64,000 nucleotides of DNA from Pseudomonas sp. DY-1 (lineage in GTDB: Bacteria > Pseudomonadota > Gammaproteobacteria > Pseudomonadales > Pseudomonadaceae). Shown here one piece after another: positions 51,113-59,536 of the stretch (position 1 is the stretch's first letter; each line of letters starts with the position of its first letter). Both the position numbers and the translations under genes were made by a program. The notes beneath the pieces were generated by a model. It saw nothing but the letters and a program-made list of their open reading frames with translations, searched no databases and had not been told where the DNA came from. The stretch lies in NCBI RefSeq assembly GCF_003626975.1, contig NZ_CP032616.1, positions 5,370,001-5,434,000 of the forward strand, given 5' to 3'.

Positions 51113-52951
51113 TCAGTGTGTTTGCGCCAGAGTGCGATCAGCGGTAACACCGGGTTGCGCTTCGGTTTCGATCAGGGACACGAGGGTCCAGTCCTTCTCG
51201 GGTACGAAGTCCGTCGGGTTGCCGATCAGGTGCACCCAGCCCCGTGGGTCTTGTGCCAGCAGCAGGGTCGCGCGGTTACCGTGCAATGCCTGGTATTCCT
51301 CCCAGCCGAAGGCGGCGGTCAGCGTAGTGGTCCGAACGTCGGCGCCCTTGGCCAAGTAGCTGGCGAATTGCGGAAAGGTCAGTGGCTGGTTGCCCAGCGG
51401 TCGGCCCCGGACCGTTTCACCGGCACGGTGCTTCTCGCTGCGTCGACTTTCATGGCCGCTGGGCAGGGTGAAGCGACGCTGGGCACTGAAGTCATGACGG
51501 AAATGCATGCAGGCCAGGGCATTGAGTTCACTGGAAGGTGATAGGGCCAGCAGATGGCCGAGGCCCACCAGGTCGAGGTGCGCTTCGGCGTGTTGCGATG
51601 TGGGATTGCCGAAGTAGGTGGGTAGGTTGTCCATGCGCGCGGCACGAATGTTTTCCCAGCTGGAGTCGGTTAGCAGCACACGGCTGCCCAGGTTCTGCAG
51701 CGCCTTGCCGACCTCCCGGGCCACAGGATTGGCGCCGATGATGAGAAAGCCCGAGGGGGCAGGTTCGGCAACCTTCAGGAGTCGAGCCAGCGGACGCGCG
51801 GTGGCGCTTTGCAGTACCACGGTGCCGATGATCACCAGGAAGGTCAGAGGGACCAGCAGTTGCGCTTGCTCGTGGCCAGCCTCGATCAGACGTAGGGAGA
51901 AAATCGCCGACACCGCCGCCGCGACTATCCCGCGCGGAGCGATCCACGCCAGCAGCGCCCGCTCGCGCCAATTGAGGCTGGATCCCCAAGTACTGACTGC
52001 GACGTTCAGCGGTCGTGCGATGAACTGGATCACTGCCAGTAACAGCAGAGTCGCCGGCCCCATGGCGATAAGGGCGGCGAAGTCCATGCGCGCGGCAAGG
52101 AGGATGAACAGTCCTGAAATCAGCAGCACGCTGAGGTTTTCCTTGAAGTGCAGGATCTGCCGTACATCCACGCCACGCATGTTGGCCAGCCCCATGCCCA
52201 TCACGGTCACCGCCAGCAGCCCGGACTCATGCACCAGTAGGTTGGCAATGATGAACACCCCGAGTACCGCCGCCAGGGCTGCAAGGTTCTGCAGGTACTC
52301 CGGCAGCCAATGGCGCCGCATGACCACGCCGAACAGCCAGCCTCCAACAGCCCCCAGCAGGCAGCCACAGGCGATAACACTGGTAAAAGTAGAGAGGCTC
52401 GCGATCCAGCCGCCGTCGTCGCGGCTGACGATGAAGCTGAACACCACTACCGCCAGCAGCGCTCCGATGGGGTCGATGACGATGCCTTCCCAGCGCAGGA
52501 TGTTGGCGATCGACGAGCGCGGTCGCACGACGCGCAGCATCGGAACAATCACAGTGGGACCGGTGACCAGGGTCAGGGTGCCGAACAGCAGCGCCAGTTC
52601 CCAGGAGAAATCCAGCAGCCAGTGCGTGGCGATCGCGATCACCGCCCATGTCAGAAGCGCGCCGACAGTCACCATTCGCCGCACCACGCTGCCGATTTCG
52701 CGCCATTCGGAGACGTGCAGGGTGAGGCTGCCCTCGAAGAGGATCAGTGCCACCGACAGGGAAATCAGCGGGAACAACAGCGGGCCGAACAGCGCCTCGG
52801 GGTCCAGTAGGCCGGTCACCGGTCCGCTGAGTATGCCGGCCACCAATAGGAAGAGGATCGCCGGCAGACGCAGGCGCCATGCCAGCCACTGGCTGAACAG
52901 CGCAGCCGCGCCTATACCGCCCAGGCCCAGCAAGATGTGGTGTTCGCTCAT
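51113..52951 (-). CDS. CPA1-type Na+/H+ antiporter with C-terminal nucleotide-binding (RCK-like) domain
   Basis: 612 residues. The first ~390 residues have about 12 membrane helices with GTLTLVTGPTVIVPMLRVVRP and APRGIVAAAVSAIFSL typical of CPA1/NhaP proteins. The C-terminal cytoplasmic part (GFLIIGANPVAREVGKALQNLGSRVLLTD) has a Rossmann-like TrkA-N motif. It exchanges Na+ or K+ for protons and may be regulated by nucleotide binding. It is divergent from xerD, 76 nt apart. Confidence 0.9.
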   Translation of the reverse strand: MSEHHILLGLGGIGAAALFSQWLAWRLRLPAILFLLVAGILSGPVTGLLDPEALFGPLLFPLISLSVALILFEGSLTLHVSEWREIGSVVRRMVTVGALLTWAVIAIATHWLLDFSWELALLFGTLTLVTGPTVIVPMLRVVRPRSSIANILRWEGIVIDPIGALLAVVVFSFIVSRDDGGWIASLSTFTSVIACGCLLGAVGGWLFGVVMRRHWLPEYLQNLAALAAVLGVFIIANLLVHESGLLAVTVMGMGLANMRGVDVRQILHFKENLSVLLISGLFILLAARMDFAALIAMGPATLLLLAVIQFIARPLNVAVSTWGSSLNWRERALLAWIAPRGIVAAAVSAIFSLRLIEAGHEQAQLLVPLTFLVIIGTVVLQSATARPLARLLKVAEPAPSGFLIIGANPVAREVGKALQNLGSRVLLTDSSWENIRAARMDNLPTYFGNPTSQHAEAHLDLVGLGHLLALSPSSELNALACMHFRHDFSAQRRFTLPSGHESRRSEKHRAGETVRGRPLGNQPLTFPQFASYLAKGADVRTTTLTAAFGWEEYQALHGNRATLLLAQDPRGWVHLIGNPTDFVPEKDWTLVSLIETEAQPGVTADRTLAQTH

Positions 52952-53027
52952 TGGAAGTCCTTGTCGGGGATGAATCGTATACAGCGCTATGAAAGACTAG
53001 CGTTTCGTACAGTCAAGGCCGCCATTC

Positions 53028-53924
53028 ATGCCCGCGCTAGACCATCCCCTGATCGACCGTTTCCTCGATGCCCTCTGGCTGGAGAAGGGACTTTCCGAAC
53101 ACACCCGCTCGGCTTATCGCAGCGACCTCGCGCACTTCAACAGCTGGCTGGACGATCGCGGTCTGGCGCTGGATAAAGCCGGACGCGATCTCATCCTCGA
53201 TCACCTCGCCTGGCGTTTGGAACAGGGCTACAAGGCACGCTCCACCGCTCGGTTTCTCTCCGGCCTGCGCGGTTTCTACCGTTTCCTGCTGCGGGAGAAC
53301 CTGATCATCGAGGACCCGACCCTGCAGATAGACTTGCCACAGCTGGGGCGACCGTTGCCCAAGTCGCTTTCCGAGGCCGATGTGGAGGCGCTGCTGGAGG
53401 CGCCGGAGCTCGACGATCCCATCGGCATGCGCGACCGCGCCATGCTCGAAGTGCTCTACGCCTGCGGCCTGCGCGTGACCGAACTGGTTAGCCTGACCCT
53501 GGAGCAGGTCAACCTGCGCCAAGGCGTACTCAAGGTCTTCGGCAAGGGCAGCAAGGAGCGTCTGGTGCCCCTGGGCGAAGAAGCAATTGCCTGGATCGAA
53601 CGCTACCAGCGCGAAGCGCGGCCCTTCCTGCTCGACGGCAAGCCCAGCGACGTGCTCTTCCCCAGCCTGCGTGGCGAGCAGATGACCCGCCAGACTTTCT
53701 GGCACCGCATCAAGCACCAGGCCCGGGTGGCCGGTATCGGCAAGTCGTTGTCGCCGCACACCTTGCGCCATGCCTTCGCCACTCACTTGCTCAATCACGG
53801 CGCTGACCTGCGCGTGGTGCAGATGCTACTTGGCCACAGCGACCTGTCCACCACCCAGATCTATACCCACATCGCCCGTGCCCGACTGCAGGAACTGCAC
53901 GCCCGCCACCACCCGAGGGGGTGA
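53028..53924 (+). CDS. xerD: Tyrosine recombinase XerD
   Basis: 298 residues with SAM-like N-domain and catalytic domain: Arg149, Lys173, His244 and Arg247 (HTLRHAF), His270 and the nucleophile Tyr279 (IYTHI). It resolves chromosome dimers at dif with XerC and FtsK. The order xerD-dsbC-hom-thrC matches the P. aeruginosa arrangement. No dif site was seen nearby. It is followed by a 104-bp tandem repeat. Confidence 0.95.
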   Translation: MPALDHPLIDRFLDALWLEKGLSEHTRSAYRSDLAHFNSWLDDRGLALDKAGRDLILDHLAWRLEQGYKARSTARFLSGLRGFYRFLLRENLIIEDPTLQIDLPQLGRPLPKSLSEADVEALLEAPELDDPIGMRDRAMLEVLYACGLRVTELVSLTLEQVNLRQGVLKVFGKGSKERLVPLGEEAIAWIERYQREARPFLLDGKPSDVLFPSLRGEQMTRQTFWHRIKHQARVAGIGKSLSPHTLRHAFATHLLNHGADLRVVQMLLGHSDLSTTQIYTHIARARLQELHARHHPRG

Positions 53925-53933
53925 GCCGGATCA

Positions 53934-54178
53934 GGCGACGCATGCGTCGCCCCGGCGAACGACCGGCCATGGATGGCCGGGCTGGGGTTGAACCGGGCAA
54001 AAGGGCGACGACAGGGGTGTCATGCACAAGCGCTGGACCTCGCGCATGCGTCGCCCCGGCGAACGACCGGCCATGGATGGCCGGGCCGGGGTTGAACCGG
54101 GCAAAAGGGCGACGACAGGGATGTCATGTACAAGCGCTGGACCTCGCGCATGCGTCGCCCCGGCGAACGACCGGCCTA
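53934..54178. repeat. Tandem direct repeat, period 104 bp, 2.3 copies
   Basis: Copies start at 53941, 54045 and 54149. Each begins CATGCGTCGCCCCGGCGAAC and contains the inverted repeat CCGGCCAT-GG-ATGGCCGG. The third copy stops after 30 nt. Copies 1 and 2 differ at only a few positions. 104 is not a multiple of three, so it is not a coding repeat. A perfect 18-bp palindrome (GGCGACGCATGCGTCGCC) starts the array at 53934. It lies between xerD and dsbC. Confidence 0.85.
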
Positions 54179-54292
54179 CGCAGCACCAGCCAGCAGCCTA
54201 CGCAATCCGCCGGGCGTCAGACGACTGCGTGTTGGGCCTTCTGTGGTAGGCTTGAGCGGTTTCCGTACGTCCGCCGCTCGACAGGAGTACCC

Positions 54293-55021
54293 ATGCGCGT
54301 GACCCGTCTTATCGCCGGCCTGGCCCTCGGCCTCGCCAGCACCATCAGCCTCGCCGACGATCCGGACCAGGCCATCCGCAAGACCCTCGATGCCCTGGAA
54401 CTTGGACTGCCCATCGAATCCATCGGTGAAAGCCCGATGAACGGCATCTACCAGGTGCAACTCAAGGGCGGTCGCATGCTCTACACCAGCGCCGACGGCC
54501 AGTACCTGATGCAGGGCTACCTGTATCACGTGCAGAACGGCAAGCCGGTGAACCTCACCGAGCAGGCCGAGAGCCGCTCCATCGCCAAGGAAATCAACGC
54601 CATCCCTGCTGGCGAGATGGTGGTGTTCTCGCCCAAGGAGCCGGCCAAGGCGCATATCACCGTGTTCACCGACACCGACTGCGGCTACTGCCAGAAGCTG
54701 CACAGCGAAGTGCCGGAGCTGAACCGTCGCGGGATCGAAGTGCGCTACGTCGCCTTCCCGCGCCAGGGCATCGGCAGCCATGGCTACAACAGCCTGGTCA
54801 GCGTCTGGTGCAGCAAGGACCGCCAAGCTGCCATGAACACGGCCAAGTCCCGCGAAGAACTTCCGGCTGCGACCTGCGATAACCCGGTGGCCAAGCAGTT
54901 CGAACTGGGCCAGATGATCGGCGTCAACGGCACCCCGGCCATCGTGCTCGGCAACGGCCAGATGATTCCGGGATACCAGCCGGCTCCGCAGCTGGCCAAA
55001 CTGGCCCTGGAAGCCAAGTAA
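54293..55021 (+). CDS. dsbC: Thiol:disulfide isomerase DsbC
   Basis: 242 residues with a signal peptide (MRVTRLIAGLALGLASTISLA, about 21), dimerisation domain and thioredoxin domain with CGYC (Cys130, Cys133). It repairs wrong disulfides in the periplasm. The ATG at 54293 begins the signal peptide with ACAGGAG upstream. A 366-residue frame reaching back to 53921 would include the non-coding repeats and is rejected. Order xerD-dsbC-hom-thrC as in other pseudomonads. Confidence 0.94.
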   Translation: MRVTRLIAGLALGLASTISLADDPDQAIRKTLDALELGLPIESIGESPMNGIYQVQLKGGRMLYTSADGQYLMQGYLYHVQNGKPVNLTEQAESRSIAKEINAIPAGEMVVFSPKEPAKAHITVFTDTDCGYCQKLHSEVPELNRRGIEVRYVAFPRQGIGSHGYNSLVSVWCSKDRQAAMNTAKSREELPAATCDNPVAKQFELGQMIGVNGTPAIVLGNGQMIPGYQPAPQLAKLALEAK

Positions 55022-55052
55022 TCCGGGCGCCCAGCTTGATTGACCAATAAAC

Positions 55053-55080
55053 AGCCGCTTCGTAAAGTGCGGCTCTTTTC
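55053..55080 (+). terminator. Probable weak terminator after dsbC
   Basis: AGCCGC (55053-55058) pairs with GCGGCT (55069-55074), followed by CTTTTCC. A second GC-rich hairpin (CGGCCGGGG / ACCCGGCCG) lies just beyond, before hom. Confidence 0.5.
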
Positions 55081-55131
55081 CTCGGCCGGGGTACACCCGG
55101 CCGTTTTCGCAGTGATGATGGGGAGTTCAGC

Positions 55132-56436
55132 GTGAAGCCGGTAAAAGTAGGCATCTGTGGCCTTGGGACCGTCGGTGGCGGCACCTTCAACGTACTCAAA
55201 CGCAACGCCGAGGAAATTGCCCGCCGTGCCGGGCGTGGAATCGAAGTTGCCCAGATTGCCGCTCGTCGCCCCAACCCGAAGTGTGAAACCGGCGCCACCC
55301 CCATCACCGCCGATATCTTCGACGTGGCCAACAACCCGGAAATCGACATCGTCATCGAGCTGATCGGTGGCTACACCCTGGCCCGTGAGCTCGTAATGAA
55401 GGCCATCGAGAATGGCAAGCACGTGGTCACCGCCAACAAGGCGCTGATCGCCGTGCACGGCAACGAAATCTTTGCCAAAGCGCGCGAGAAGGGTGTCATG
55501 GTCGCCTTCGAGGCTGCCGTTGCCGGCGGCATCCCGGTGATCAAGGCGATCCGCGAAGGACTCGCTGCCAACCGCATCAACTGGCTGGCCGGCATCATCA
55601 ACGGCACCGGCAACTTCATCCTCACCGAAATGCGTGAGAAGGGCCGCGCCTTTGAGGACGTGCTGAAGGAAGCCCAGGCGCTGGGTTACGCAGAAGCCGA
55701 CCCGACCTTCGACGTCGAAGGCATCGACGCCGCTCACAAGCTGACCATCCTTGCATCCATTGCCTTCGGCATCCCGCTTCAGTTCGACAAGGCCTACACC
55801 GAAGGCATCTCGAAGCTGACCAGCGCCGACGTCAACTACGCCGAGGCCCTGGGCTACCGGATCAAACACCTGGGTGTGGCACGTCGCACCGATAGCGGCT
55901 TCGAGCTGCGCGTGCATCCGACCCTGATTCCGGCCGACCGCCTGATCGCGAACGTCAATGGCGTGATGAACGCTGTGATGGTCAATGGCGACGCCGCCGG
56001 CAGCACCCTTTACTACGGCGCTGGCGCTGGCATGGAGGCCACTGCCTCTGCCGTGGTCGCCGACGTGGTGGACGTGGTCCGCGCGCTGACCACCGACCCG
56101 GAAAACCATGTGCCGCACCTGGCGTTCCAGCCGGACTCCCTGTCCGACCACCCGATCCTGCCGATCGAAGCCTGCGAGAGCGCCTACTACCTGCGCATTC
56201 AGGCCAAGGATCATCCGGGCGTGCTGGCACAGGTCGCGACCATCCTGTCGGAGCGCGGCATCAACATCGAATCCATCATGCAGAAAGAAGTCGAAGAGCA
56301 GGACGGCCTGGTGCCGATGATCCTGGTTACCCACCGGGTCGTCGAGGCGCGCGTCAACGACGCCATCGCCGCGCTGGAAGCTCTGGAAGACGTGGTAGGC
56401 AGCGTAGTGCGCATCCGCGTCGAGCAACTGAACTAA
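55132..56436 (+). CDS. hom: Homoserine dehydrogenase
   Basis: 434 residues: NAD(P)-binding GLGTVGGGTFNVL at the N-terminus, catalytic middle domain (FEAAVAGGIPVIKAIREGL, ADPTFDVEGIDAAHKL), C-terminal ACT domain for feedback (YYLRIQAKDHPGVLAQVATILSERGINIESI). It reduces aspartate semialdehyde to homoserine. The GTG at 55132 begins VKPVKVGICGLG. It pairs with thrC 88 nt downstream. Confidence 0.96.
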   Translation: MKPVKVGICGLGTVGGGTFNVLKRNAEEIARRAGRGIEVAQIAARRPNPKCETGATPITADIFDVANNPEIDIVIELIGGYTLARELVMKAIENGKHVVTANKALIAVHGNEIFAKAREKGVMVAFEAAVAGGIPVIKAIREGLAANRINWLAGIINGTGNFILTEMREKGRAFEDVLKEAQALGYAEADPTFDVEGIDAAHKLTILASIAFGIPLQFDKAYTEGISKLTSADVNYAEALGYRIKHLGVARRTDSGFELRVHPTLIPADRLIANVNGVMNAVMVNGDAAGSTLYYGAGAGMEATASAVVADVVDVVRALTTDPENHVPHLAFQPDSLSDHPILPIEACESAYYLRIQAKDHPGVLAQVATILSERGINIESIMQKEVEEQDGLVPMILVTHRVVEARVNDAIAALEALEDVVGSVVRIRVEQLN

Positions 56437-56524
56437 GCAGCCACCGGGCGCTGGTGCCGCCGCGAGGGGCGATCCCCCGGAGCGACGCACCAGCCCCGGC
56501 CGCTCGAAACCAAGGTTTTAAGAC

Positions 56525-57934
56525 ATGCGCTATATCAGTACCCGCGGCCAGGCTCCGGCCCTGAACTTCGAAGACGTGCTGCTGGCTGGCCTGGCCAGTG
56601 ACGGCGGCCTCTACGTACCGGAAAACCTGCCGCGCTTCACCCAGGAAGAAATCGCCTCCTGGGCCGGCCTGCCGTACCACGAACTGGCCTTCCGCGTGAT
56701 GCGCCCCTTTGTTGCCGGCTGCATCAATGACGCCGACTTCAAGAAGATCCTCGAGGAAACCTACGGCGTCTTCGCCCACAACGCCGTGGCGCCGCTGCGC
56801 CAGCTGAATGGCAATGAGTGGGTGCTCGAGCTGTTCCATGGTCCGACCCTGGCGTTCAAGGACTTCGCCCTGCAACTGCTGGGTCGCCTGCTCGACCACG
56901 TGCTGAGCAAGCGCGGCGAGCGTGTGGTGATCATGGGCGCCACCTCGGGCGACACCGGATCGGCTGCGATCGAAGGCTGCAAAGCCTGCAAACACGTCGA
57001 TATCTTCATCATGCACCCGCACAATCGCGTGTCCGAAGTGCAGCGCCGCCAGATGACCACCATCCTCGGCGACAACATCCATAACATCGCGGTCGAGGGC
57101 AACTTCGACGACTGCCAGGAGATGGTCAAGGCGAGCTTCGCCGACCAGGGCTTCCTCAAGGGTACTCGCCTGGTCGCGGTCAACTCGATCAACTGGGCGC
57201 GGATCATGGCCCAGATCGTCTACTACTTCCACGCAGCCCTGCAGCTGGGTGGCCCGGCGCGCTCCGTGGCGTTCTCCGTGCCCACCGGCAACTTCGGCGA
57301 CATCTTCGCCGGCTACCTGGCGCGCAACATGGGCCTGCCGATCAGCCAACTGATCGTCGCCACCAACCGCAACGACATCCTGCACCGCTTCATGAGCGGC
57401 AACCAGTACGTCAAGGACACCCTGCACCCGACCCTGTCGCCGTCGATGGACATCATGGTGTCGTCCAACTTCGAGCGCCTTCTGTTCGACCTGCACGGTC
57501 GCAACGGCGTCGCCATCGCCAGCCTGATGGATACCTTCAAGCAGGGCGGCGGCTTCAGCGTCGAGGAAGACCGCTGGACCGAAGCGCGCAAGCTGTTCGA
57601 CTCTCTGGCCGTGGATGACGCAGCTACCTGCGAAACCATCGCCGAGGTGTACAAGGAGTGCGGCGAGCTGCTGGACCCGCACACCGCGATCGGCGTTCGC
57701 GCTGCCCGCGAGTGCCGCCGCAGCCTGGCCACCCCGATGGTCACCCTGGGTACCGCTCATCCGGTCAAATTCCCGGAAGCGGTGGAAAAGGCTGGCGTTG
57801 GCCAGGTCCCGGCCCTGCCGCCGCACCTCGCCGACCTGTTCCAGCGCGAGGAACGCTGCACCGTGCTGCCGAACGACCTGAAGCAGATCCAGGCCTTCGT
57901 CAGCCAGCATGGCAACCGCGGCAAGCCGCTGTAA
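56525..57934 (+). CDS. thrC: Threonine synthase
   Basis: 469 residues, PLP enzyme. The PLP lysine is Lys112 in FHGPTLAFKDFALQ, and GATSGDTGSAAIEG is the phosphate-binding motif. It converts O-phosphohomoserine to threonine. It follows hom, closing the aspartate-to-threonine branch, and ends at a strong terminator. Confidence 0.96.
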   Translation: MRYISTRGQAPALNFEDVLLAGLASDGGLYVPENLPRFTQEEIASWAGLPYHELAFRVMRPFVAGCINDADFKKILEETYGVFAHNAVAPLRQLNGNEWVLELFHGPTLAFKDFALQLLGRLLDHVLSKRGERVVIMGATSGDTGSAAIEGCKACKHVDIFIMHPHNRVSEVQRRQMTTILGDNIHNIAVEGNFDDCQEMVKASFADQGFLKGTRLVAVNSINWARIMAQIVYYFHAALQLGGPARSVAFSVPTGNFGDIFAGYLARNMGLPISQLIVATNRNDILHRFMSGNQYVKDTLHPTLSPSMDIMVSSNFERLLFDLHGRNGVAIASLMDTFKQGGGFSVEEDRWTEARKLFDSLAVDDAATCETIAEVYKECGELLDPHTAIGVRAARECRRSLATPMVTLGTAHPVKFPEAVEKAGVGQVPALPPHLADLFQREERCTVLPNDLKQIQAFVSQHGNRGKPL

Positions 57935-57950
57935 TCCAGGCGCCAGAACG

Positions 57951-57986
57951 AAAAGGCCGGCTCCCGAAAGGGGCCGGCCTTTTTTA
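57951..57986 (+). terminator. Terminator of hom-thrC
   Basis: 11-bp stem AAAAGGCCGGC (57951-57961) / GCCGGCCTTTT (57973-57983) with T-run. Confidence 0.9.
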
Positions 57987-58010
57987 TGGCAGCCATTGCG
58001 TCGAGACCTC

Positions 58011-58106
58011 GTAGGGGCGAACTCATTCGCCAAGGGATGTGCAGCATCCCCCTTAGGTATCGCGGGGCAACTCTTCGACCTGCTTGGCGAATGAATTCGC
58101 CCCTAC
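58011..58106. repeat. Long dispersed inverted repeat, GTAGGGGCGAA... family
   Basis: Arms of 25 bp (58011-58035 and 58082-58106) pair with a single mismatch, enclosing about 46 nt that hold a smaller hairpin (GGGATG-TGCAG-CATCCC). Same family as 23669 and 34242. It lies between thrC terminator and the CoA transferase stop. Confidence 0.85.
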
Positions 58107-58134
58107 AGGAAAATCGGCTCTGTTCCAGCGGCGA

Positions 58135-59334
58135 TCAGATCGCCCCATTTCCCTTCAGCGCCGTAACCTGCTCGGCGTTGTAACCCAGGGCGGCCAGCAC
58201 CTCTGCGTTGTGCTCTCCAAGTTCCGGACCGATCCATTCGGTCGAACCGGGCGTGTCGGAGAGCTTGGGGACGATGCCCGGCATCTTGAATGGCTTGCCA
58301 TCCGGCAGCTTTGCCGAGAGGAACATTTCCCGGGCGAGGAACTGCGGGTCGGCGAACATGTCTTCGGCAGAGAAGATGCGGCTGGCCGGCACTTCGGCGC
58401 GGTTCAGCACGGCCAGCACCTCGTCCAGCGGCAGCGAGCCCACCCAGCGGTCGATCACCCCATAGAGTTCTTCGCGACGTGCGTCGCGACCGTCGTTGCT
58501 GGCCAGGGTCGGATCGTTGGCCAGGTCCTCGCGGCCGATGGCCAGCATGAAGCGTTTGAAGATGGCATCGCCGTTGGCGCCGATCTGTACGTGACGGCCA
58601 TCGGCGGCGGTGTGGATAGAGGAGGGGGTGATGCCGGGCATGATGTTGCCGGTGCGTTCGCGAATGAAACCGAACACGTCGAACTCCGGCACCATGCTTT
58701 CCATCATGGCGAATACCGCTTCGTAGAGCGCCACGTCCACTACCTGGCCCAGGCCGCCATTCACCTCGCGGTGGCGCAGCGCCATGAGCGCGCCGATCAC
58801 GCCCCACAGGGCGGCGATGGAGTCGCCGATGGAGATGCCGGTGCGCACCGGCGGGCGATCCTCGAAACCGGTGATGTAACGCAGGCCACCCATGGACTCA
58901 CCCACCGCGCCGAAGCCCGGTTGGTCCTTGTAGGGGCCGCTCTGGCCGAAGCCGGATAGCCGTACCATCACCAGCTTGGGGTTAAGGGCATGAATCACGT
59001 CCCAGCCCAGGCCCAGCTTCTCCAGCACGCCGGGGCGGAAGTTCTCGATCAGGATGTCCGCTTCGGTCAACAGCTTCTTGAGGATGTCCCGGCCATCGGG
59101 GTGTTTCAGGTTCAGCGTCAGCGACTTCTTGTTGCGCGCCTGTACGAACCACCAGAGCGACGTGCCTTCGTACAGCTTGCGCCACTTGCGCAGTGGGTCG
59201 CCGCCATCGGGGGATTCGATCTTGATGACTTCGGCGCCGAACTCCGCGCACAGGCGCGAGGCGAAGGGACCGGCGATCAGCGTGCCGAGCTCGATTACTT
59301 TGAGGCCGGCGAGTGGTTTGGCGGGGGCGTTCAT
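58135..59334 (-). CDS. CoA transferase, family III (CaiB/BaiF)
   Basis: 399 residues with family sequence LAGLKVIELGTLIAGPFASRLCAEFGAEVIKIE and GDPLRKWRKLYEGTSLWWFVQARNKKSLTLNLKHPDG. The nucleophile aspartate of the family is not certain from reading alone. It moves CoA between carboxylic acids. The ATG at 59334 is used, and 59346 is an alternative. It is divergent from the second diguanylate cyclase. Confidence 0.86.
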   Translation of the reverse strand: MNAPAKPLAGLKVIELGTLIAGPFASRLCAEFGAEVIKIESPDGGDPLRKWRKLYEGTSLWWFVQARNKKSLTLNLKHPDGRDILKKLLTEADILIENFRPGVLEKLGLGWDVIHALNPKLVMVRLSGFGQSGPYKDQPGFGAVGESMGGLRYITGFEDRPPVRTGISIGDSIAALWGVIGALMALRHREVNGGLGQVVDVALYEAVFAMMESMVPEFDVFGFIRERTGNIMPGITPSSIHTAADGRHVQIGANGDAIFKRFMLAIGREDLANDPTLASNDGRDARREELYGVIDRWVGSLPLDEVLAVLNRAEVPASRIFSAEDMFADPQFLAREMFLSAKLPDGKPFKMPGIVPKLSDTPGSTEWIGPELGEHNAEVLAALGYNAEQVTALKGNGAI

Positions 59335-59536
59335 CGGGATGTCCATGGGCCAGGCAATGGCGGCGACTCTACTCCCTTGGAGGTTGTTGCGAACAGCCTG
59401 GATTGTCGCTGGCGCGCCATTCCCGGGCGACTTAAAGTTCTTGGCAGGCCCCCGATTCGAACGCGTCGACGACCATGCCAGATCGCCTTGCCAGCCGCAG
59501 CCACTTGTCGCCCGGAACGTATCGGGAGGAGGGTGC

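Noticed and set aside
51618..52973. 451-residue plus-strand open frame opposite the antiporter
   Set aside because: Ser/Arg/Thr-rich shadow of the antiporter gene.
53934..54178. CRISPR or dif site in the tandem repeat
   Set aside because: The whole unit repeats at 104 bp with no variable spacers, and no dif-like 28-mer is visible.
53921..55021. 366-residue frame joining the 104-bp repeats to dsbC
   Set aside because: The upstream 124 residues come from the repeat array in shifting frames; DsbC has its signal peptide at 54293.
54784..58033. Long minus-strand frames opposite hom and thrC
   Set aside because: Both overlap well-defined biosynthetic genes over their full length.
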